Positions 14,643 through 23,670 of a stretch of DNA of 64,000 nucleotides are shown here, in pieces (positions within the stretch are counted from its first letter, which is position 1; the number at the start of each line of letters is the position of its first letter). This DNA comes from Dethiosulfovibrio faecalis (lineage in GTDB: Bacteria > Synergistota > Synergistia > Synergistales > Dethiosulfovibrionaceae). The notes beneath the pieces are model-generated. The model made no database searches. It was not told where the DNA came from and saw nothing but the letters and a program-made list of their open reading frames with translations. A program made the translations under genes and the position numbers. Location: NCBI RefSeq assembly GCF_021568795.1, contig NZ_JAKGUE010000001.1, forward strand, positions 1 through 64,000. The letters run 5' to 3'.

Positions 14643-16519
14643 TCGTGCCTTGGACATCCGCGGAACTTGCGGCCTGCAAGCCTCCGGAAAGAATGACCGT
14701 GAGCGAGTGGGCGGACCGTTATCGGATCCTGACTCCCAGGCTTGCCGCCAAGCCCGGACCGTGGAGGACTTCCTACATGCCCTATCTCAAGGGGATCATG
14801 GATGCCTGGAACGAGCCGGGAGTGGAGGAGATCGTTCTGTGCAAGGGAGCTCAGGCGGGGGCGTCGGAGGCGGCGAACAACTGTCTGGGTTACACGGCCT
14901 GTCAGGATCCCGGGGCGGCTCTGGTGGTGTATCCCACCGAGGATATCGCGGAATGGGCCAGCGAAAACCGGCTTCAGGACATGATAAAAACCAGCAACGT
15001 ATTCAATGGGATCTTTCGGGAGAGGGAGTCGGATCGTCTGGAGCTTCAGTTTCGGGGAATGTATATAGCTCTCACCGGAGCGAACAGCCCCGCCGCTCTC
15101 TCCGCCATGCCTATGAGATACATAATCTTCGACGAGATCGACAAGTATCCGAGGTATTCGGGCCGGGAGGCTAATCCGCTGAAGCTGGGGAAGGAGAGGA
15201 CCAAGACTTTTCCCAACCGAAAGCTGATGTACATATCCACTCCGACCCTGGAGACCGGGAACATCTGGCGGCTTTTGCAGAGGTGCGACGTCGTCTATCG
15301 GTACGAGGTTCCCTGTCCTCGTTGCGGAGAGCTCCTCTCCTTCTCCTTCAAGGATGTGTCGTGGCCCGAGGATCTCACGGAAGCCCTCAGGAAGGAGGAC
15401 GATCCCACCGCCAGACAGAAGATAATTCGCCAGGTGGAGGATCGGGCGTGGTATCGCTGCCCTCACTGTGAAGGAAGGATAGAGGATCGGGACAAGTCTT
15501 TTATGCTTGGCGAAGGCAGATGGGTTTCGGAAGGAGCCGAGCCGGGGAAGATCCGTCGGATAGGTTTCCACTGGAACTCGATATATTCTCCTCAGATTTC
15601 GTTCGGTGCCGTGGCTTCGGAGTTCCTTCGGTCGAAAGACAGTCCGGAGGATCTTATGAACTTCATAAACTCCTGGCTGGCCGAGCCCTTCAGGGAGTCG
15701 GTGGCCAAGGCGGAGCCGGAGAAGGTTCTGGAGGCTTCCGGAAATTATTCCCGAGGAGAGGTGCCGGACGAGGCGGTGGCCATTACCGCCGGAGTGGACG
15801 TTCAGAAGTCGGAGGCCTATTACGTGGTGCGTGCCTGGGGTCCCGGGCTTACGTCCTGGCTTATCGAGTATGGCCGGTTCGACACCTGGAACGAAACGGA
15901 CCTTCAGGACGGTCTGAGGGCCCATATAGTGGAGCCGGTCTATCGTTTCGGCGACGGTCGTCTGTGTCAGATCGGCTACTGCCTTGTCGACTGCGGCTAC
16001 AGGACCGACGAGGTTTACGACGCCTGCGTGGTGTACGGCGATGTTCTGGGTCCGGTCAAGGGGGCCTCTCGCAGGATGGACGGTTATTACCGCCGTCACG
16101 TGGTGGACCGCAAGGGCCGGAAAGACGGCCTCACCATGCTGGAGGCGAATACGTCTCTGCTGAAGGATTTCATTTTCGGACGTATGACGAAGGAGCCCGG
16201 GACTAGAGGGTCGTGGTCGCTTTTCAGGGACTGCCCGAGAGGATACGCCGAGCAGATAGCGTCGGAGCACAAGGTGATGGTGACGGATGCCAGGACAGGT
16301 TCCAGTCATCACGAGTGGAAGAAGATCTCCGGACACGCCGCCAACCACCTTCTGGACTGCGAGGTTTATGCGACTCTGGCGGCCAGAATGCTCAACCTGC
16401 ACTACATGCCGACGGAGGAGGAGCGGGAGGCCATGAGGCCGTCGTCTTCTTCCGTGGATTCCGCCGAAGGTGCGGGATGGCTGAAGGGCGGCGGTTCGGG
16501 ATGGTGGAAAGGGAGGTGA
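14639..16519 (+). CDS. Terminase large subunit (lambda gpA family)
   Basis: 626 aa from a TTG overlapping terS. The ATPase domain shows a Walker A-like CKGAQAGASE near residue 62 and Walker B IIFDEIDKY near 160. CPRCGE and CPHCEG (near 222 and 273) form the zinc element seen in GpA-family terminases. The C-terminal nuclease half contains VDVQKSEAYYVV and VDCGYRTDEVYDACV. Length is close to lambda gpA. It cuts and translocates DNA into proheads. Confidence 0.93.
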   Translation: MIVPWTSAELAACKPPERMTVSEWADRYRILTPRLAAKPGPWRTSYMPYLKGIMDAWNEPGVEEIVLCKGAQAGASEAANNCLGYTACQDPGAALVVYPTEDIAEWASENRLQDMIKTSNVFNGIFRERESDRLELQFRGMYIALTGANSPAALSAMPMRYIIFDEIDKYPRYSGREANPLKLGKERTKTFPNRKLMYISTPTLETGNIWRLLQRCDVVYRYEVPCPRCGELLSFSFKDVSWPEDLTEALRKEDDPTARQKIIRQVEDRAWYRCPHCEGRIEDRDKSFMLGEGRWVSEGAEPGKIRRIGFHWNSIYSPQISFGAVASEFLRSKDSPEDLMNFINSWLAEPFRESVAKAEPEKVLEASGNYSRGEVPDEAVAITAGVDVQKSEAYYVVRAWGPGLTSWLIEYGRFDTWNETDLQDGLRAHIVEPVYRFGDGRLCQIGYCLVDCGYRTDEVYDACVVYGDVLGPVKGASRRMDGYYRRHVVDRKGRKDGLTMLEANTSLLKDFIFGRMTKEPGTRGSWSLFRDCPRGYAEQIASEHKVMVTDARTGSSHHEWKKISGHAANHLLDCEVYATLAARMLNLHYMPTEEEREAMRPSSSSVDSAEGAGWLKGGGSGWWKGR

Positions 16520-16523
16520 TCTA

Positions 16524-16715
16524 ATGACCCTGACGGAAGAACTGGCCATGTACGAAAAAGCCGAGGCCGAGATACTGGAGGGGGGACAGGCCTTCGAGGA
16601 TAACGGATTGAAGATAGACAGACCCACTCTGTCCCATATACAGAAACGGATAAAGGAGCTTCGGGGCATGCTGGCCATGGAAGAGGGAGGAGGTCCTCAT
16701 GTCGTGGTTTGGTAA
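16524..16715 (+). CDS. Head-completion protein (lambda gpW-like)
   Basis: 63 aa lying between terL and portal, the position and size of lambda gpW (68 aa). Helices (TLTEELAMYEKAEAEIL, SHIQKRIKELRGML) bracket a short basic turn. It plugs the filled head before tail joining. Its end overlaps the portal start by 17 nt. Confidence 0.75.
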   Translation: MTLTEELAMYEKAEAEILEGGQAFEDNGLKIDRPTLSHIQKRIKELRGMLAMEEGGGPHVVVW

Positions 16716-18249
16716 GGCGGGTTACGTGCTGGACCGGGCCGTGGGACTGGTGGCTCCCGGAGCCGGTGCCAGACGTATGGACGACAGGGCCAAGATGGAG
16801 GCCCGATGGGAGAAACGCAACTACGACGCCGCCAGGATAGACCGCTACGGAAGCGGTTGGGTGGCGGTGAATAAAAGGCCGGACGAAACCGACCGAGTCT
16901 ACAGGGATAGGATAAGGGCCAGGGCGAGAGACCTCGAACGAAACAACGGAATTGCTCAGAGCGTTCTGCTTGCCATGGAGCGTCACGTCGTAGGCACGGG
17001 GCTACGGCCTCAGGCTAAAATCCTCGATGCCGACGGAACGGAGAACGAAAAGCTGAACCGGGAGATAGAGGCCCTGTGGGAGGTGTGGGCGAAGCCGAAG
17101 AACTGCGACATAACCGGCCACGACGGGTTTTACGGTCTTCAGCGGATGATGGTCCGCCGGATGGTTACGGATGGAGAGATATACCCGATTCTCACGGCTC
17201 CGGAGGACGGATTCATTCCGTTGCAGATACAGATGATGGAGGCCGACGCCCTTGCGACCTGGATGCCCCGGGCGAAGGATAAGCGGATAGTTTCGGGAGT
17301 GGAGGTCAACGAGTACTGGCGTCCTCTGGCCTATTGGTTCTACAGGGACGACATGGAGACGTCCTCTTTCGGCAGAACCACCGAGGCGGTGAGAGTGGAT
17401 GCCGGGCGGGTGTTGCCGATGTTCGTAAAGACCAGACCTCAGGCGGTGAGGGGCATAAGCCAGTTCGCCCATGTCATGGGCAATATCAGAGACTCGGGAG
17501 AGTACATGGATGCCGAGCTGATGGCGGCCAGGATAGCGGCGTGCTTCGCCGCCTTCATAAAGACGGGAAGCGGGAACACTCCGTCGATAGGAAGGAACGC
17601 CACGGTCCAGGACGCCCTGGGCAGGGATAAGAACGTCACCAGACTCGAGCCGGGAATAGTGAATACCCTTCCGGACGGGGCGGATGTGGAGTTCGCCAAC
17701 CCGACCCACCCGAATACCGGTGCCTCTGATTTCGTGGCTTTGCAGCAGAGACTGATAGGGGCGGGAACAGGGCAGAGCTACGAGGTGGTGAGCAGGGACG
17801 TCAGTCGAACGAACTACAGCTCGGCCAGGGCCGCATCCCTCGAGGACGAGGAAGGATACAAGGTGCTGAGGCAGTTCATGGTCGAGAGGGTCCTCGAGCC
17901 TCTATGGGAGGCCTTCGTCTGTGCCTGCGTTCTGTCCGGAAAGCTGAACATACGGGATTATTTTCAGCGTCCCGATGTGTATAACCGGTGCCGGTGGGTT
18001 CCTCCCGGAAGGCAGTGGGTGGATCCACTCAAAGAGGTATCGGCTATCACGAAGGAGATGGAGGCCGGAATAACAACCCTTCAGGATGTATGTGCCTCCA
18101 AGGGCAAGGATTGGAGGGAGGTGTTGGAGCAGATATCGCGAGAGAGGGAGTATATGACGTCCCTTAATCTCGGAGGTCTTGCCGGATCTTCCGGGATAGG
18201 GCAGGAGGCTCTTTCGTTGATGGCTCTGGATAACGGGAAAGGAGAGTGA
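16699..18249 (+). CDS. Portal protein (lambda gpB family)
   Basis: 516 aa from ATG 16699 behind GAGGTCC. Family features include an N-terminal RARDLERNNGIAQ segment, a VGTGLRPQ loop, the GASDFVALQQRLIGAGTG stretch and DVSRTNYSSARAA near residues 370-382, which is very characteristic of lambda-type portals. It forms the dodecameric DNA entry channel. Confidence 0.93.
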   Translation: MSWFGKAGYVLDRAVGLVAPGAGARRMDDRAKMEARWEKRNYDAARIDRYGSGWVAVNKRPDETDRVYRDRIRARARDLERNNGIAQSVLLAMERHVVGTGLRPQAKILDADGTENEKLNREIEALWEVWAKPKNCDITGHDGFYGLQRMMVRRMVTDGEIYPILTAPEDGFIPLQIQMMEADALATWMPRAKDKRIVSGVEVNEYWRPLAYWFYRDDMETSSFGRTTEAVRVDAGRVLPMFVKTRPQAVRGISQFAHVMGNIRDSGEYMDAELMAARIAACFAAFIKTGSGNTPSIGRNATVQDALGRDKNVTRLEPGIVNTLPDGADVEFANPTHPNTGASDFVALQQRLIGAGTGQSYEVVSRDVSRTNYSSARAASLEDEEGYKVLRQFMVERVLEPLWEAFVCACVLSGKLNIRDYFQRPDVYNRCRWVPPGRQWVDPLKEVSAITKEMEAGITTLQDVCASKGKDWREVLEQISREREYMTSLNLGGLAGSSGIGQEALSLMALDNGKGE

Positions 18250-18253
18250 TTGC

Positions 18254-20308
18254 GTGACCGGTTTTAGAGGTGAGAGGGCTGGAACCTGCTACAGGGATGT
18301 CCCTGTAGACGGGACCTACTACAGGGAGATAGCCGGAGTTGAAACCAAGGGCACTGAGAGCTCCAGAACGGTGGAGCTCTCTTTTTCGTCCGAGTCTCCG
18401 GTTTCTCGCTGGGGAGAGGTGGAATATCTATCCCACGATCAGGGTGCCGTCGATTTGAAACGATTGGAGGAAATGGGAGTCCTGCTCTGGAATCACAAAT
18501 CCGACGTTCCAATCGGTTCGATAGAGAAGGTCTGGATAGATGAATCTTCCAGGAAGGGGCGGGCGCTAGTCCGGTTCGACGACGACGAGGAAAGCGACAG
18601 GATCTACAGAAAGGTTCTGGCCGGATCTCTCAAGAGCGTATCGGTGGGCTACAGGGTGGAGAACTGGGAAAAGGTTCCGGCCGGTGGTACGTCCAGCAAC
18701 GGTCGTTTTGCCGGGCCCTGTTACGTGGGTACCAGATGGGAAGGACTGGAGATTTCCATCGTGTCGGTTCCCGCCGATCCGTCGGTGGGAGTAAACAGAA
18801 ATACTGAAGGAGGAGATGACGACGTGAGAAGAGATCTACCTTTACCTGAGCCTGAGAACGGGGTAGGAAACAACGGGGCGGCTGCGAATCCGGAAAAAAC
18901 TCTCCCCGAGGGGGAGGCGGGGGGACGGTCCGCCGACGGCGGGAATCAGAACAGATCCACAAACGACATCCCCCCTTCTCATAGGAATTTCCCCGTAGGA
19001 GGAGCTCCAGATAGCAATGTGCTTCAGATCCTCAGGGCCGAGCGGGAGAGGGTGGCGGAGATCCAGGAGATGGGAAGATCCTTCGATATCGATCTTGGCG
19101 AATTCATCCGTTCCGGTGCGGAACTCGACACGGTGAGAGCCGAGGTCATGAAAAAGCTCAAGGAGACGCGGCAGGCAATCTCCGTTCCCGGCAGGGTGAC
19201 GGAGGACGAGAAGGAGAAGTTCCGTTCCGCTGCCAGAGATGCGCTCTTGATCCGCGGCGGTCTGCCCGTAGAGGAACCTGCCGCTGGCTCCATGGATCTG
19301 AGAGGCTACAGGCTGGAGAGAATGGCCGAGGAATGCCTGACCCGGATGGGCGAGCGGGTCGGGGGAAATCCCATGGAGATGATAGGCCGCGCCCTGACCA
19401 CCTCGGACCTTCCCGTCATCCTGGGAAGCGTTGCGAACGTCTCTCTTATGGAAGGGTGGGGCGTTCAGGAGGAGAGCTATCTTAAGTGGATGGACGACTC
19501 CGGCGTCGTGACCGATTTCAAGGAACACACCGGGGCGAGGGCCGGAGAGGTGGACGATCTGCTTCCTCTGCCGGAATCCGGAGAGTACAAGAGCGGATCC
19601 ATGGGCGAGGAGTCGGAGGCCTGGAAGATAGGGACCTTCGGTCGTACGTTCTCCATATCCAGACAGTCGATCGTAAACGACGCTCTGGGCGTACTGACCG
19701 ATATTCCCCGGAAGATGGGCGAGGCCGCCAGGCGCAAGGTGGCCGACGTGGGCTACCAGGCTTTTCTGGATAACCCCAAGATGGGCGACAAGAAGGATCT
19801 TTTCTGTACCCATCACGGAAACCTTCAGCCTGCGGCGGCTTTCAGCTTCACCGATTTCGAGGCCACTTTGACGGCGCTAAGCCTCATGGTGCAGGCCATG
19901 AAGCGGCAGACGGACCTTTCCGGAAAGAGGCGGCTGAACATCATTCCCAAGTTCCTGGTGGTGCCGGTGGCTCTGGAGCTTGCGGCCAGGAGGTTCCTCA
20001 AACAGACCGAAACTCCTCTGTCGGTGGACACCGCGGCGAACAAAGCCAACGGAGGAGGAGCAAACCCCTACGCCGGAGCCTTCGAGCTCGTGTCCGATCC
20101 CAGATTGGACGACGTGAGCGAGACCGCTTTCTACATGGCCGCCGAGAAGGGCAAGACGGTAAAGCTGTTCTTCCTGAACGGGATCAAGGAACCCTATCTG
20201 GAACAGCAGCAGGGATGGAACGTGGACGGAACGAGCTACAAGGTGCGAATAGACGTGGGGGCCAAGGCCATGGACTGGCGCGGTTTCCAGAAGAACCCCG
20301 GGGCGTAG
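18254..20308 (+). CDS. Fused prohead protease - scaffold - major capsid protein
   Basis: 684 aa from GTG 18254 in one uninterrupted frame. Residues 1-185 form an HK97-type prohead protease (U35): LLWNHKSDVPIG with the catalytic-type His at 81 and LKSVSVGY with the Ser near 128-130, then the family's LEISIVSVPADPSV. Residues 185-330 are low-complexity and helical, as in a scaffold or delta domain. Residues 345-684 are an HK97-fold capsid protein of the Mu gpT-like group (NDALGVLTDIPRKMG, FLVVPVALELAARRF). Protease, scaffold and capsid are usually separate genes or nested frames. Here a single polyprotein must be matured by its own protease. Confidence 0.85.
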   Translation: MTGFRGERAGTCYRDVPVDGTYYREIAGVETKGTESSRTVELSFSSESPVSRWGEVEYLSHDQGAVDLKRLEEMGVLLWNHKSDVPIGSIEKVWIDESSRKGRALVRFDDDEESDRIYRKVLAGSLKSVSVGYRVENWEKVPAGGTSSNGRFAGPCYVGTRWEGLEISIVSVPADPSVGVNRNTEGGDDDVRRDLPLPEPENGVGNNGAAANPEKTLPEGEAGGRSADGGNQNRSTNDIPPSHRNFPVGGAPDSNVLQILRAERERVAEIQEMGRSFDIDLGEFIRSGAELDTVRAEVMKKLKETRQAISVPGRVTEDEKEKFRSAARDALLIRGGLPVEEPAAGSMDLRGYRLERMAEECLTRMGERVGGNPMEMIGRALTTSDLPVILGSVANVSLMEGWGVQEESYLKWMDDSGVVTDFKEHTGARAGEVDDLLPLPESGEYKSGSMGEESEAWKIGTFGRTFSISRQSIVNDALGVLTDIPRKMGEAARRKVADVGYQAFLDNPKMGDKKDLFCTHHGNLQPAAAFSFTDFEATLTALSLMVQAMKRQTDLSGKRRLNIIPKFLVVPVALELAARRFLKQTETPLSVDTAANKANGGGANPYAGAFELVSDPRLDDVSETAFYMAAEKGKTVKLFFLNGIKEPYLEQQQGWNVDGTSYKVRIDVGAKAMDWRGFQKNPGA

Positions 20309-20342
20309 GCTTCGGGGTTTTCTTTCGAAGGAGGCGATTCGT

Positions 20343-20666
20343 GTGAGAACTTACGTGGAGATAGGCGGCAGGATGGATTACACGCCGACCGAGGATGTGT
20401 CCGTAGACGATGTGGTCGTTTTGGGGGGAAGGATCGGAGTGGCTACTACCGATATACCGGCTGGGAAGATGGGAGTTCTGGCCGTGGTGGGGGTGTTCCG
20501 GCTGCCCGCCGTGACGGGGACGGCCTTCGCTCCCGGAGAGGCTCTTTACTGGGATGCCTCTGCCGGAAGCCTGACCAGGGACGGTACGGGCGACAAACCC
20601 CTGGCGGGGTACGCCTGGACTCCGAAGGCGGCTTCGGCGAACTTCGGAGAGGTGAAAATCGACTGA
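20343..20666 (+). CDS. DUF2190-like capsid decoration/stabilisation protein
   Basis: 107 aa, GTG start behind GGAGGCG. Pattern VVLGGRIGVATTDIPAGKMGVLAVVGVF and GEALYWDASAGSLT is that of DUF2190 proteins, small beta-rich proteins encoded after the capsid gene. Its stop overlaps the next start. Confidence 0.75.
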   Translation: MRTYVEIGGRMDYTPTEDVSVDDVVVLGGRIGVATTDIPAGKMGVLAVVGVFRLPAVTGTAFAPGEALYWDASAGSLTRDGTGDKPLAGYAWTPKAASANFGEVKID

Positions 20667-20983
20667 TGGGATCTTTTCGGGATCACCTGACATCTACGGT
20701 GGAAGCCCTTTTCAAAGGTGATTGGGCCGACACGGTGGTCTATAACGGTAGCGAGATCCGGGCGATCATCCGTAAGGGCAGGACCGGAACCGACGGAACG
20801 GGCTTCGGGTCGGACGGTTCCTCCACGGAAGGAACTTTGAGGATAAGACTTTCCGATGTGGATCCCTGCGAAGGAGACGAGGTCGTCGAGGCCGACGGAA
20901 AGGTCTGGTCGGTGGTTAGAGAGATCTCCCGTTCCATGACGACGGCTCTGTTGGAGATCCGGACGGATCGGTCGTTTCTGTAA
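20666..20983 (+). CDS. Head-tail connector protein
   Basis: 105 aa. A beta-rich protein with DPCEGDEVVEADGKVWSV, resembling the gpFII/head-tail attachment-type proteins found just after the capsid gene. It is assigned mainly by position (capsid, decoration, connector, gpG-like, terminator) and by compact beta composition. Confidence 0.55.
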   Translation: MGSFRDHLTSTVEALFKGDWADTVVYNGSEIRAIIRKGRTGTDGTGFGSDGSSTEGTLRIRLSDVDPCEGDEVVEADGKVWSVVREISRSMTTALLEIRTDRSFL

Positions 20984-20998
20984 TGGGGAGGTGATCCT

Positions 20999-21637
20999 GT
21001 GTCCGTCACAGTTTCCTGGAAGGATATGGCCACTCCATGGGTGGAGGACGTTATCAGGGAGTTTCCCGAATTTCGCCGGAGGGCCTTGAAGTCTGTCGGG
21101 TGGATGATGCAGAAGGAGATAAAAAAAGGCATAGAGAGCGGAGCTCCCGGAGGAAGACGCTACGCTCCTCTGTCCGGCGTAGCCCGCGGCGTCAAGGCGA
21201 AGTCGAAACTCAGGGTCATGAAAAAAAAGAAGGTAAGAAGCGGACCTCTCGGCAAGCTTCGAAAGGCCGTGGGCTATCAGTATAAAGACGACGGCTCCCT
21301 GACCGTGGGGTGGCTCTCGAAAAGCGCCGTGTATCTGGGGTCTATGCAGGAAAAGGGACGGCGTCTTCCGGTTACCGAAAAGATGCGGCGGTTCTGGTGG
21401 TCTGGAGCCAGAGCCAAAAAATGGCCCAAGGTGCTGAAAAAAGGCGTACGTCTTCGGAAAGAGACGAGGGAGATAATCCTCCCCGCCAGGCCGACCATAG
21501 GTCCTATGAGGGAGGTTCTGGTTCCCAGAATTCCGGGATATTTCGTGAAGAAGATCGACGGCTACATGGAGGACGATATGAAGAGGTCCACGAAAAAGAG
21601 CAAGAGAAAATACAGAGTCTACGGAAGCTGGTGGTGA
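20999..21637 (+). CDS. Virion morphogenesis protein (gpG / HK97 gp10-like)
   Basis: 212 aa from GTG 20999 behind GGGGAGGTGAT. It is strongly basic, with a region FRRRALKSVGWMMQKEIKKGI that resembles the start of Mu gpG/HK97 gp10-type neck proteins, and conserved VYLGSMQEKGRRLPVT and LPARPTIGP motifs typical of that family. It has a role in head-tail joining or tail completion. Confidence 0.65.
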   Translation: MSVTVSWKDMATPWVEDVIREFPEFRRRALKSVGWMMQKEIKKGIESGAPGGRRYAPLSGVARGVKAKSKLRVMKKKKVRSGPLGKLRKAVGYQYKDDGSLTVGWLSKSAVYLGSMQEKGRRLPVTEKMRRFWWSGARAKKWPKVLKKGVRLRKETREIILPARPTIGPMREVLVPRIPGYFVKKIDGYMEDDMKRSTKKSKRKYRVYGSWW

Positions 21638-21641
21638 CGAG

Positions 21642-22079
21642 GTGAGATTGACTCAGGTAATGATGGAGATAAGAGACTCCATAGCCCGGTCCGAAGAGGT
21701 CCGGGCTTTCTGTTTGGACCGTTTCGGCAGAGAGCCGACCGTGATGGCCGGATATAACGCCCGGCGTCCTCCCGGAAACGACGAGCTTCCTACGATCGTG
21801 GTCGCTCCCGACAGGAGTGATTTCGATGGAGTCGGTCGTGGAGAGCACAAGATAGATCTCATGTGGGCGGTGTTGAACGACGGAGGAGAGGAGCGGGACG
21901 GCAACAAGATAACGTTCCCCGGCTTTCTGCAGGTGGACGAACTGGGTGAGCTGGTGCTGTCCTCCCTGGAGGTGGTGGGGAGCGAGTACAGAATAACCTA
22001 CACCGGATACGATCTTTTCAGCTCCGATCAGTCTCCCGCCTTCGTGGGGGAGATGGAGCTGACGGTTACGGAATGGTGA
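21642..22079 (+). CDS. Tail terminator-like protein
   Basis: 145 aa from GTG 21642. By position (between gp10-like and tail tube) and size it fits the tail terminator or completion protein (lambda gpU type). Visible features are an N-terminal helix (LTQVMMEIRDSIARSEEV) and a beta-rich remainder (KIDLMWAVLNDGGEE). Homology is not obvious by eye. Confidence 0.5.
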   Translation: MRLTQVMMEIRDSIARSEEVRAFCLDRFGREPTVMAGYNARRPPGNDELPTIVVAPDRSDFDGVGRGEHKIDLMWAVLNDGGEERDGNKITFPGFLQVDELGELVLSSLEVVGSEYRITYTGYDLFSSDQSPAFVGEMELTVTEW

Positions 22080-22095
22080 GAGAGGGGCGATAGGA

Positions 22096-22866
22096 ATGGC
22101 GAACGTAAGGAATTCCAACGATATAGTTCTGGGATCCGGCCGCATGTTCCTCGACGGCGAGGATGTCGGTCAGCTGAAGGACGATCTGACCTTCGAGCAC
22201 GGAAAGGAGATGTACGAGCTGAAAGCCGGGTTCCCGGCGACGGTGGTCCTTTCTGCTCTGGTCAGTGAGGAGCTGACCCTGAGCTTCAATCTGCTGGAGA
22301 CGAACCTGGATATGGTCTGCCGTCTGATGCCGGAATACGATCCGGTAACAGAAAACGCCGGAACCGCCACCGTCGCCGACGAGCTTGTGACGCTGTTCGA
22401 TTCCGTCCATACCATGCTCGGCAAGGGCAGGGTGGAGGGGGACGCCACGGTAACCACCGTGGACGGCACGGCTTTGACCGAGGGAGTGGACTATTATCTG
22501 GACCGGTTGAACGGAACCATCTACAGAGTGCCCGACTCCGCCAAGATAGCCGACGGCGACGACGTCAAGGCGTGCTACACGTATAAAACCTACGAAAGCA
22601 AAGGGTTCGGCGTCGGCGGCGGAACCTCGACGGACAAGACTTTCCGGGTCGATTTCTATCACAAGCGCAGAGACGGAAAGTATCGTCACGTCCGGATATG
22701 GAAGGGCAAGGTGAAGGGTAACTTCTCCATGGCGTTCAAGGAGGCTTCCGAGTCGCCTCTGGCCGTGGAGGTTACGGCCATAGCGGACAGCACGAAACCG
22801 GCGGGGCGTCAGCTTATGACGGTTATGGATGTGCCGGCGGAGGCGGTTCCCGGAGGGGGCTGGTGA
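22096..22866 (+). CDS. Major tail tube protein
   Basis: 256 aa. The N-terminal part (DIVLGSGRMFLDGEDVGQLKDD) and LTLSFNLLETNLDMV resemble siphovirus tube proteins. The middle part (GVDYYLDRLNGTIYRV) looks like an inserted beta domain. It lies between the tail terminator and the tail chaperone. It is produced in many copies, so translation signals are expected to be strong. Confidence 0.7.
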   Translation: MANVRNSNDIVLGSGRMFLDGEDVGQLKDDLTFEHGKEMYELKAGFPATVVLSALVSEELTLSFNLLETNLDMVCRLMPEYDPVTENAGTATVADELVTLFDSVHTMLGKGRVEGDATVTTVDGTALTEGVDYYLDRLNGTIYRVPDSAKIADGDDVKACYTYKTYESKGFGVGGGTSTDKTFRVDFYHKRRDGKYRHVRIWKGKVKGNFSMAFKEASESPLAVEVTAIADSTKPAGRQLMTVMDVPAEAVPGGGW

Positions 22867-23423
22867 TGCGCCATTTCCCCGAGCCTGCCCGGTTGGTCGT
22901 TACCATAGGCGGGCGGCCTCATAAACTGCGGTATCTGACGAGGGCGGACGTTTCCGCCCTCGTCGTGTCCATAAGGGAGCTGTGCGACGGCGAGATTCCC
23001 GAAGACGGCAGAGAGGCCATGGATGCCTTGCTTGCAGAACGGAGGGTTCTGGACCCTATATTGATGGATGCCTTCCCTACGGCGGATTCCATTCCGGCGG
23101 AGGATGCCGATGTGAAGTCCGGTCTATTGGCCATAGTCTGGGAGGTCAACAAGGTGCCGGATATATTGGAGGATCTCAAGACCCACGGCGAGGACGGAGC
23201 GGACGACTCGGAGGGGGATCCTCTGGCATGGCCGAAGTTCTGCCTTCATATGAGGCGTAACTTCGGAATAGACGAGGAGACCATGTTCCATCGCTGGACC
23301 TACTGGCAGTTCGTGGGCTTTATCGAGGCCGCACAGGAAATCCTGGACCCCGACGAAGAGCGGGGCAAGGGAAAGCGACGGACGATAGAGGACCTGGTAA
23401 AGGATGGGGTTGCGGGGATGTAG
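22866..23423 (+). CDS. Tail assembly chaperone
   Basis: 185 aa from ATG 22866, overlapping the tube stop (TGATG, one base). It is acidic and helical, with a C-terminal FIEAAQEILDPDEERGKG. It precedes the tape-measure region as lambda G does. No canonical XXXYYYZ slippery heptamer leading into an extended frame was found at its end; the accessory island starts right after it. A second chaperone product therefore seems absent or has been displaced. Confidence 0.6.
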   Translation: MRHFPEPARLVVTIGGRPHKLRYLTRADVSALVVSIRELCDGEIPEDGREAMDALLAERRVLDPILMDAFPTADSIPAEDADVKSGLLAIVWEVNKVPDILEDLKTHGEDGADDSEGDPLAWPKFCLHMRRNFGIDEETMFHRWTYWQFVGFIEAAQEILDPDEERGKGKRRTIEDLVKDGVAGM

Positions 23424-23433
23424 GGGTGGAATG

Positions 23434-23462
23434 TTGTCGATGCTACGACACTATCGTATAAT
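23434..23462 (+). promoter_or_regulatory. Sigma70-type promoter of the late-region moron
   Basis: TTGTCG (23434-23439), a 17-bp spacer and a perfect TATAAT (23457-23462), beginning 10 bp after the tail chaperone stop. A housekeeping promoter inside the late operon would let the following genes be expressed in the lysogen. Confidence 0.75.
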
Positions 23463-23491
23463 TAGTAGGCATCGGAAGGGAGGAGAGTTCC

Positions 23492-23665
23492 ATGAAGAGA
23501 AAAGCATGTTTCAGCCGAAGTGTCGTTTTACTCGCTGCGGAGCGTGTCCGCTCTGGAGCTTGTCCTGTGTCTTGCCCTACTGTGAGAACGGAAAAAACGC
23601 AGGAGGAGATCGACAGAGCTTTTAGAGCTGCGTCCAAGGCGTTGGATCGCTCGGAAAGTCGATAG
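23492..23665 (+). CDS. Hypothetical moron protein (57 aa)
   Basis: The ATG at 23492 lies behind GGAAGGGAGGAGAG. The frame ends TEKTQEEIDRAFRAASKALD, an amphipathic helix, and a Cys-rich stretch (GACPVSCP) is in the middle. It is the first gene after the promoter at 23434 and sits six bases before the membrane protein. The overlapping frame 23404-23625 also has Cys pairs, but lacks this ribosome site. Confidence 0.45.
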   Translation: MKRKACFSRSVVLLAAERVRSGACPVSCPTVRTEKTQEEIDRAFRAASKALDRSESR

Positions 23666-23670
23666 GCTGC

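Noticed and set aside
14438-16678. 746-codon open frame on the minus strand opposite the terminase
   Set aside because: It is the antisense shadow of the GC-rich terL gene, with no ribosome site and low-complexity composition.
22866-23625. Programmed -1 frameshift in the tail chaperone, as in lambda G/GT
   Set aside because: No XXXYYYZ slippery heptamer is visible at the end of the gene. The overlapping Cys-rich frame 23404-23625 starts at the accessory promoter region.
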